This document shows positions 59,295 to 64,000 of a stretch of DNA of 64,000 nt, one piece after another. Both the position numbers and the translations under genes were made by a program. A model generated the notes under the pieces. The model was not told the origin of the DNA. It was given only the letters and a program-made list of their open reading frames with translations, and did no database searches. Origin of the DNA: Larkinella bovis (GTDB lineage: Bacteria; Bacteroidota; Bacteroidia; Cytophagales; Spirosomataceae); assembly GCF_042655385.1 (NCBI RefSeq), contig NZ_JBHSMA010000001.1:496001-560000 (forward strand), read 5' to 3'. Position 1 is the stretch's first letter. Every line of letters starts with the position of its first letter.

Positions 59295-60419
59295 ATGAGA
59301 AAAGTTCTATTTATCGATCGCGACGGCACAATCGTTTTCGAACCCCAGCCTGATCAGCAAGTCGACTCCCTCGAAAAACTGGAGTATATCCCCAAAGTTC
59401 TTTCCAATCTCCGCAAAATTGCCGAAGAAACCGACTATGAACTCGTTATGGTAACCAATCAGGATGGGTTGGGAACAGCAGCTTTTCCGGAAGAAACGTT
59501 CTGGCCGGCTCACAATAAAATGATGAAAACGCTGGAGGGTGAAAATATCCATTTTTCATCCGTGTTCATCGATCGGACGTACCCGCATGAAGGAGCCGCT
59601 ACCCGTAAACCGGGGATCGGCATGTTGACGGACTTCCTCAACGACGCGTATAACTTGCCGGAAAGCTACGTAATTGGTGACCGGCTGACGGATATTCAAA
59701 TGGCGGTTAACCTGGGCGCAAAGGCCATTTTGATTGCACCAGAAGAACCGACCGAAGGCATGACCGATGAAATGCAGCAAGCGCTCGCGCTATCCACCGA
59801 CGACTGGGACCGGATTTATGAACTGCTGAAATTGCCTCCGCGAACCACAACGGTGGACCGCAATACGAACGAAACCCGGATTCACGTTGAACTCAATCTG
59901 GATGGTCGCGGGCAGTCGTCCATCGAAACCGGTATCGGTTTTTTTGACCACATGCTCGATCAGGTGGCAAAACATTCGGGAGCCGATCTGGTTATCCGGG
60001 TGCAGGGCGATTTACACATTGATGAACACCACACCATTGAAGATACCGGGCTTGCCCTGGGCGAAGCTTTCCGCAAGGCGCTGGGCGATAAACGCGGTAT
60101 CAGCCGGTACGGTTTTCTGCTCCCGATGGACGAAGCCCTGGCCCAGGTCGGCATCGATTTCTCGGGACGACCCTGGCTGGTCTGGGAGGCCGAATTCCGG
60201 CGGGAAAAAATCGGGGAAATGCCGACGGAGATGTTCTACCATTTTTTCAAATCGTTCTCCGACGCAGCCCTCTGTAATTTGAATATCAAGGTAGAAGGGC
60301 AAAACGAGCATCATAAAATTGAAGCGGTTTTCAAGGCTTTTGCCAAGGCGATTAAAATGGCCGTGAAGCGTGACCTCAAAGCAATGGATTCGCTGCCTAG
60401 TACCAAAGGGGTATTGTAA
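59295..60419 (+). CDS. hisB: Bifunctional histidinol-phosphatase/imidazoleglycerol-phosphate dehydratase
   Basis: This 374-residue fusion protein has an N-terminal HAD phosphatase (D8-x-D10 in FIDRDGTIVF, EETDYELVMVTNQDGLG, DRLTDIQMAVNLGAK). The C-terminal dehydratase domain (about 185-374) carries the metal motifs GFFDHMLDQVAKHSG, DEHHTIEDTGLALGEA and EGQNEHHKIEAVFKAFAKA. It catalyses two steps of histidine synthesis. It stands alone, with no other his genes, unlike the operons of many bacteria. Confidence 0.96.
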   Translation: MRKVLFIDRDGTIVFEPQPDQQVDSLEKLEYIPKVLSNLRKIAEETDYELVMVTNQDGLGTAAFPEETFWPAHNKMMKTLEGENIHFSSVFIDRTYPHEGAATRKPGIGMLTDFLNDAYNLPESYVIGDRLTDIQMAVNLGAKAILIAPEEPTEGMTDEMQQALALSTDDWDRIYELLKLPPRTTTVDRNTNETRIHVELNLDGRGQSSIETGIGFFDHMLDQVAKHSGADLVIRVQGDLHIDEHHTIEDTGLALGEAFRKALGDKRGISRYGFLLPMDEALAQVGIDFSGRPWLVWEAEFRREKIGEMPTEMFYHFFKSFSDAALCNLNIKVEGQNEHHKIEAVFKAFAKAIKMAVKRDLKAMDSLPSTKGVL

Positions 60420-60438
60420 CCCCAGATTTATCGAGGGG

Positions 60439-60473
60439 TTTGTACGCTCCAATAGCAGATTTTTTTACTTTTG
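60439..60473 (+). promoter_or_regulatory. Promoter for a tiny membrane ORF
   Basis: TTTG at 60439-60442 and TACTTTTG at 60466-60473, with 23 bases between, fit the consensus. A start near 60480 leaves about 22 bases before the ATG at 60502. Confidence 0.5.
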
Positions 60474-60501
60474 TGTTTGTAACCAAAAAACCGGTATCCT
60501 T

Positions 60502-60600
60502 ATGTTCATGACTATCGTAACCATCGTTTTTTATATTGTTTTGTTAACCGCAGCCTTTATTACCGGACGTTGGCTGGAAGGCAAGGAGCGGAATTATTGA
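60502..60600 (+). CDS. Tiny single-helix membrane protein (32 residues)
   Basis: ATG 60502 starts a 32-residue frame, MTIVTIVFYIVLLTAAFITG-like, with one strong transmembrane helix and a basic end (RWLEGKERNY). A consensus-like promoter lies just upstream and a 48-bp palindrome downstream, so it reads as a transcription unit of its own. Many such tiny membrane proteins are stress or transporter regulators; nothing more can be said of function. An in-frame extension to 60370 would enter hisB and is unlikely. Confidence 0.55.
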   Translation: MFMTIVTIVFYIVLLTAAFITGRWLEGKERNY

Positions 60601-60665
60601 GAAAAAGAAACGGAATATTGGCGCACGAGCGATGGTTCGGGGCCGATTGTCGTCGGGGTCATATA

Positions 60666-60713
60666 CCATTTTACGCCAAAAGGACCGAATTCGGTCCTTT
60701 TGGCGTAAAATGG
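60666..60713. terminator. 48-bp perfect palindrome, probable bidirectional terminator
   Basis: The 24-nt halves meet at AATT with no interruption. The inner part AAAAGGACCG-AATT-CGGTCCTTTT is a textbook bidirectional terminator (GC stem flanked by A- and T-tracts). The outer arms extend the pairing to 24 bp. It lies 66 bases past the tiny ORF and 89 before the next gene. Confidence 0.75.
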
Positions 60714-60801
60714 GGTTAAGAAACTTTAAAAAATTGGGAGGAGGTTCCAACCGAACCAAATGAATAAGGGTCATTTCGGAAAACAACAATAACTACCGTA
60801 C

Positions 60802-61236
60802 ATGACAACACCATTTAAAAGCTTGTATGGACTGCTGGTCATCGGACTATTGGCAGTTGGCTGCGAGAAAGACAACAAAGTGGCTCCTTCGGAGCAAAAT
60901 CAACCCGTAACGGTGAAAATCAACCAGTCGGCGCGGGTAAAACAGAATGTTACCCTGAACGTGGACACGATTTCAGACAGCCGCTGCCCCATGAATGCGG
61001 TTTGTGTCTGGTACGGAAATGCTCAGGTGAAATTCACGCTGAAAAACGAGACCCAGAGTCAGTCGGGCGAATTGTGTCTGGGCCAGTGCGGTCAGCAACT
61101 GAAAAACCGCGACACCGTCACCCTGCAATTGGGCACGGAGCGTTACGAAGTGACCCTGTCTGATGTCCAGCCTTTCCCGGGTTCTAAACCGGATGGTACG
61201 CCCAAAGAGGCTATCATTACGGTGAACCAGAAGTAA
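60802..61236 (+). CDS. Lipoprotein with paired cysteines, unknown family
   Basis: This 144-residue protein has a lipobox (LLVIGLLAVGCEKD, lipidated at C21). The mature part has VTLNVDTISDSRCPMNAVCVWYGNA and LCLGQCGQQL, giving two likely disulfide pairs, and a beta-sandwich-like pattern. I recall similar small lipoproteins with a SRCPxxxxCVW motif in Bacteroidota, of unknown function. It is monocistronic between two strong palindromic terminators. Confidence 0.7.
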   Translation: MTTPFKSLYGLLVIGLLAVGCEKDNKVAPSEQNQPVTVKINQSARVKQNVTLNVDTISDSRCPMNAVCVWYGNAQVKFTLKNETQSQSGELCLGQCGQQLKNRDTVTLQLGTERYEVTLSDVQPFPGSKPDGTPKEAIITVNQK

Positions 61237-61254
61237 AAAGCGGATTCAGCGCCT

Positions 61255-61294
61255 AAAAGCGTACCCGGTTTCGGAAACCGGGTACGCTTTTTTA
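61255..61294. terminator. Bidirectional terminator between lipoprotein gene and radC
   Basis: An 18-bp perfect stem (AAAAGCGTACCCGGTTTC with its complement) has a tight loop around TTCGG. It is flanked by A- and T-runs on both sides. It ends inside the radC stop codon, so it serves both convergent genes. Confidence 0.85.
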
Positions 61295-61987
61295 TAGCAT
61301 CCCTTCGTCCGCGAAGCTTAAATAGCCCTGATCCGTAAAGATTAAATGATCGAGTACGGGAATGTCGAGCAGGAGCCCCGCTTCTTTCAGCTTGCGGGTC
61401 AGATCGCGATCCGGCTGTGAAGCGCTCAGGTGGCCGGAGGGGTGGTTATGAACCAGAATCAGGGCGCTGGCCAGTTGTTCGAGCGCGTGTTTGAAAATCA
61501 ATTTCGGATCAGCCACGGTTCCCGAAACACCCCCTGAACTAATCTGAACCGGTCGAATGACTTCGTTCGCGCGATTCAGCAGTAAGATCCAGAACTCTTC
61601 GTGCTGTTTGTCAAGCAGATGCGGTTTTATTTCGTCGTACGCGTCACGGGAACTCGTAATCCGCAGCCGCTGCGGGCGTTCCTGTTCCTTCCTCCGCCGT
61701 CCCAGTTCGAGAGCCGCGACGATGCTGATGGCTTTGGCTTCGCCGATTCCTTTAAATTTCGATAAATCCCGGACACTGAGTTTGGCCAGGGTGCTGAGAT
61801 CATTCTGGATACTTTGCAGGATGATTTTGGAAACATCGACGGCGGATAAATCCCGGGTGCCGGACCCAATCAATATCGCGATGAGTTCGGCGTCGGAGAG
61901 GGCCGCCCGCCCTTTAAGCAGCAGCTTTTCGCGGGGGCGGTCTTCTTCCGCCCAACTGAGAATTTTGCGGGGATTATCGTAGGCCAT
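61292..61987 (-). CDS. radC: RadC family JAB-domain protein
   Basis: This 231-residue protein starts at ATG 61985-61987 (MAYDNPRKILSWAEEDRPRE); the frame extends nine codons further. An N-terminal helix-hairpin-helix (FKGIGEAKAISIVAALELG) precedes the MPN/JAB metal domain, with the ligands in HNHPSGHLSASQPDRDLT. RadC proteins have an unclear role; older claims in DNA repair are disputed. The family is associated with mobile elements as well as chromosomes. It lies downstream of rpsT, separated by a terminator. Confidence 0.93.
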   Translation of the reverse strand: MAYDNPRKILSWAEEDRPREKLLLKGRAALSDAELIAILIGSGTRDLSAVDVSKIILQSIQNDLSTLAKLSVRDLSKFKGIGEAKAISIVAALELGRRRKEQERPQRLRITSSRDAYDEIKPHLLDKQHEEFWILLLNRANEVIRPVQISSGGVSGTVADPKLIFKHALEQLASALILVHNHPSGHLSASQPDRDLTRKLKEAGLLLDIPVLDHLIFTDQGYLSFADEGML

Positions 61988-62001
61988 CGGGGTGGGGCAA
62001 T

Positions 62002-62036
62002 AAAAAAACCTCACCTGACTAACTCAGATAAGGTTT
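62002..62036 (-). terminator. Rho-independent terminator after rpsT
   Basis: On the minus strand AAACCT pairs with AGGTTT, with an inner CTGA/TCAG stem, followed by TTTTTTTA. It lies about 100 bases downstream of the rpsT stop, just before the radC start. Confidence 0.75.
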
Positions 62037-62134
62037 CCGTAACGTTGTGTTTGAAGGCATTCGGCGGACCAGAAAGCCGATCAGCCGGACAATCCGCCTA
62101 TCAAAAACGCGGACAAATGTCCGCCAATACTGGA

Positions 62135-62398
62135 TTAAGCCGCAACCGCCAAACCGTTGACGAGTTTCGCCAATTTCGATTTGTTGTTAGAGGCTTTGTT
62201 TTTGTGAATGATGTTACGCTTTGCCAGTTTATCCAGCAGCGACGACACCGTTTTATACAATTCCGTTGCAGCTACTTTATCAGTGGTTAGCCGCAATTTC
62301 TTGATCATCGTACGGGTCGTTTTGTGTTGGAAACGGTTCAACAAACGCTTCTTTTCGTTTGCCCGGACCCGCTTCAAGGCCGACTTATGATTTGCCAT
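62135..62398 (-). CDS. rpsT: 30S ribosomal protein S20
   Basis: This 87-residue S20 has the basic helical pattern MANHKSALKRVRANEKKRLL, then NRFQHKTTRTMIKKL and the C-terminal helix IHKNKASNNKSKLAKLVNGL. It binds 16S rRNA early in 30S assembly. It is preceded by a textbook promoter (62439-62470) and followed by a terminator, so it is monocistronic. S20 is known to be autoregulated in E. coli; nothing in the short leader here shows this. Confidence 0.97.
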   Translation of the reverse strand: MANHKSALKRVRANEKKRLLNRFQHKTTRTMIKKLRLTTDKVAATELYKTVSSLLDKLAKRNIIHKNKASNNKSKLAKLVNGLAVAA

Positions 62399-62438
62399 TG
62401 CTTATTGGTACAGTATACAGTTTTCTCACAAATGTCCG

Positions 62439-62470
62439 CAAAAGTAGGAATTTACGAGAAACAATGCAAA
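62439..62470 (-). promoter_or_regulatory. Consensus Bacteroidota promoter of rpsT
   Basis: On the minus strand TTTG (62467-62470), a 20-base spacer and TACTTTTG (62439-62446) match the primary sigma pattern perfectly. Transcription would begin near 62432, leaving a leader of about 33 nt before the rpsT ATG. Confidence 0.85.
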
Positions 62471-62502
62471 TTATTCTTCAATTGGGCTTCAAAAAGCGGT
62501 TT

Positions 62503-62904
62503 TTACTGACGGATATCAGAACTGATAATAAATACCTTGTCCCAGCTTCCCGCATTATTTTTCACAAATGCCCGTTGCTTTTCATTCTTGTTGTACGTCT
62601 CAATATCGGCTTCGCTCTGGAAGGTAAGGTAGTGGACGACATCATATTCTGCCGAAGAACCGCCTGCACCCGGTAAAGCCTTGCCGGAGGTATACGAAAT
62701 GATCTGCGGAATTTCATGCTTTAAAGCGGCAAACTCACGCATATGTTGTTCAACCGCTTCATTTTTAGTGCCTTCTTTGAATTTGAAGCACACGATTTGC
62801 TGCTTTTGGGCTTTTCTGGAGGGTACATAGGCACCGTAGATTATCAGGCCGAAAATACCAAAGAATAAAAGAATCAGGCTGTAGCCAAGTGATTTACGTT
62901 TCAT
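62503..62904 (-). CDS. Dabb-domain membrane-anchored protein
   Basis: This 133-residue protein starts at ATG 62902-62904 (MKRKSLGYSLILLFFGIFGL), with one N-terminal transmembrane segment. A second ATG six codons earlier is possible. The rest matches the Dabb (stress-responsive A/B barrel) domain: QIVCFKFKEGTKNEAVEQHM, ALKHEIPQIISYTSGK, YDVVHYLTFQSEADIETYNK. Dabb proteins are small dimeric barrels of mostly unknown role. It diverges from the phospholipase-like gene across an A/T-rich region. Confidence 0.85.
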   Translation of the reverse strand: MKRKSLGYSLILLFFGIFGLIIYGAYVPSRKAQKQQIVCFKFKEGTKNEAVEQHMREFAALKHEIPQIISYTSGKALPGAGGSSAEYDVVHYLTFQSEADIETYNKNEKQRAFVKNNAGSWDKVFIISSDIRQ

Positions 62905-62946
62905 GTCGATTGTGAAATTCATGTTATTCGAAATATTATTCTGAAT

Positions 62947-62999
62947 AACATAGTTGTTTATTAATAAAGTATAAACTTTTCTTATTAAAATACTATGTT
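62947..62999. promoter_or_regulatory. Divergent A/T-rich region with inverted repeat at the phospholipase start
   Basis: AACATAGT (62947-62954) and ACTATGTT (62992-62999) form an 8-bp inverted pair, and the second half contains the start codon of the plus-strand gene. Nearby, GTTATTC...GAATAAC makes another pair. It could be an operator, or a leader hairpin that hides the start codon. Confidence 0.35.
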
Positions 63000-63999
63000 T
63001 AGGCAAAGGTACCATCAATCTGTTTGGAAGCAAGTTTTTTGCCTGATTTTTTTGAATGCGGTTTTTCCGGTCTGCGCGGGCACCGGACCGCTGTGGGGAT
63101 TTTACGCCCATAAAAAGATCAATCGACTGGCTGTGTTTACGTTACCTCCTCCTATGATGGTCTTCTATAAAAAGCATATCGACTTCCTGACGGAGAATGC
63201 CGTGAATCCGGATAAACGGCGGTATGCGGTGGTCGGGGAAGCGCCCCGGCACTTTATTGACCTGGATGCGTATGGCGATACCTCGAAAACCGCCCTACCA
63301 CGGAGCTGGAAACCGGCGGTAGACCGGTTTGGTGAGGATACCCTGGCTTTGCACGGGATTGTCCCCTGGCACATTCAATTGACCAAATTCCAGCTGACCG
63401 AAGCCTTCAAGGCCCGTGATGCCCGACGGATTCTGCGAATTTCGGCCGATTTGGGGCATTATATCGCCGATGCCCATGTCCCCCTGCACACGACCCGCAA
63501 CTACAACGGACAATTCAGCGGTCAGCAGGGCATTCATGGTTTCTGGGAATCCAGGCTGCCCGAACTGTTCAGTGATGAATACGACTTTTTTGCCGGACCA
63601 GCCAGTTATATCGATTCGCCCCAAAAGCGGGCCTGGCGGGCGGTTTTCGACGCCCATGCCGCGCTGGATACGGTTTTGCGCCGGGAAAAAGAATTGACAG
63701 AACAGGAAGGAGAAGCCCGGAAATACGGTTTTGAAGACCGGAACAACCAGACCACCAAGGTGTATGCTGAATCATTTTCCCGGAAATACCACGACCAGTT
63801 GCGGGGGCAGGTGGAGCGTCAGATGCGGGCGTCCATCAAAATGGTAGGCGATTTCTGGTACACCTGCTGGGTAGATGCCGGGCAACCCGACCTGGCTGGC
63901 CTCGTTGATTATAAACCGACGGAACAGGATCAGAAGAGCGAAAAGGACGAGCAAACAAACTGGCTCAGGCGGTGGCTGAAGGTGCGCAGCGAAGATTAG
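62995..63999 (+). CDS. Zinc-dependent phospholipase C/S1-P1 nuclease-like secreted protein
   Basis: This 334-residue protein has a signal peptide (VFCLIFLNAVFPVCAG). The zinc-ligand pattern of the phospholipase C/P1 nuclease fold is spread along it: W-G-F at the mature N-terminus (LWGFYAHKKINRLAVF), APRHFIDLDAY, LADLGHYIADAHVPLH-like (ISADLGHYIADAHVPLHTT), and GIHGFWESRLPE. These supply the usual His and Asp ligands. The C-terminal 40 residues are charged and low in complexity. It could cleave phospholipids or nucleic acid; the family call is firm, the substrate is not. The stop codon is the last triplet but one base of the window. Confidence 0.85.
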   Translation: MFRQRYHQSVWKQVFCLIFLNAVFPVCAGTGPLWGFYAHKKINRLAVFTLPPPMMVFYKKHIDFLTENAVNPDKRRYAVVGEAPRHFIDLDAYGDTSKTALPRSWKPAVDRFGEDTLALHGIVPWHIQLTKFQLTEAFKARDARRILRISADLGHYIADAHVPLHTTRNYNGQFSGQQGIHGFWESRLPELFSDEYDFFAGPASYIDSPQKRAWRAVFDAHAALDTVLRREKELTEQEGEARKYGFEDRNNQTTKVYAESFSRKYHDQLRGQVERQMRASIKMVGDFWYTCWVDAGQPDLAGLVDYKPTEQDQKSEKDEQTNWLRRWLKVRSED

Positions 64000-64000
64000 A

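Noticed and set aside
1..64000. CRISPR array, prophage or replication origin
   Set aside because: No regularly spaced direct repeats, phage structural genes, dnaA/parAB genes or DnaA-box clusters were seen.

Overview
The window looks like ordinary chromosome of a Bacteroidota bacterium of the order Cytophagales, most like the Spirosoma/Larkinella/Rudanella group. The support is indirect. The GC content is moderate. Several promoters match the Bacteroidota pattern TTTG-N19-23-TAnnTTTG, and there are no clear Shine-Dalgarno sites. The families DUF5686, DUF4377, Dabb, MpaB-like oxygenase and TrpB2 occur together. I recognised no phage, plasmid, CRISPR array or rRNA operon. I named genes from protein motifs without database searches.

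Layout. Positions 1-4.5 kb hold a truncated AraC regulator, a DUF1905/YdeI protein, a DUF5686 outer-membrane protein and a GNAT acetyltransferase, all on the minus strand. Positions 4.6-10 kb hold TrpB2, a second GNAT, a polysaccharide deacetylase lipoprotein, a DUF3817 protein, and a serine hydrolase overlapping a beta-barrel gene. Positions 10-17.8 kb hold a lone sufB, an Lrp-type regulator, a promoter-driven tRNA-like RNA, a DUF819 transporter, lepA, an OmpA-like protein and an MpaB-like oxygenase. Positions 17.8-26.7 kb hold a twin-arginine oxidoreductase/phosphoesterase pair, pyruvate dehydrogenase E2, hslV, a CHASE3 histidine kinase with a response regulator, and dacB. Positions 26.8-37.7 kb hold a beta-CASP MBL protein, accA, a HAD phosphatase, a site-2 protease, a PlsC acyltransferase, lpxB and queD (6-pyruvoyl-tetrahydropterin synthase family), hldD, a subtilisin-like protease and an aminopeptidase P. 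Positions 37.8-46 kb hold a three-gene operon (propeller-TM-HTH protein, thioredoxin, propeller protein), small genes and an S9 peptidase. Positions 46.2-53.9 kb are a pentose phosphate gene cluster (tkt, rpiB, tal, gnd, zwf, pgl). Positions 53.9-64 kb hold a decayed insertion sequence, deaD, pabB with a NYN/cold-shock protein, hisB, a tiny membrane ORF, radC, rpsT, a Dabb protein and a zinc phospholipase-like protein.

Two things stand out. First, intergenic gaps repeatedly carry long inverted repeats built from two related arm types: one containing CTGAAAACCG, the other CGTTTAAGGTTTAACG-like. They lie at about 4.5, 16.1, 22.5, 37.75, 48.3, 48.85 and 50.1 kb. They look like a family of small hairpin elements; three lie inside the pentose phosphate cluster, and two of those are inverted copies flanking rpiB-tal. 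Second, a consensus promoter at 12.43-12.46 kb and a terminator at 12.8 kb bracket an RNA of about 350 nt. It has a tRNA acceptor stem, a leucine-like D arm, an Asp-like GUC anticodon loop, a T arm and a large insertion in the variable region.

How the genes fit together. The 46-54 kb cluster supplies both branches of the pentose phosphate pathway except ribulose-phosphate epimerase. lpxB, hldD and plsC serve the envelope, accA and E2 feed acetyl-CoA and malonyl-CoA, and rpsT, lepA and deaD serve translation. Many cluster partners are missing here (sufCD, hslU, other his genes, PDH E1/E3), so this genome appears to disperse pathways that other genomes keep together.
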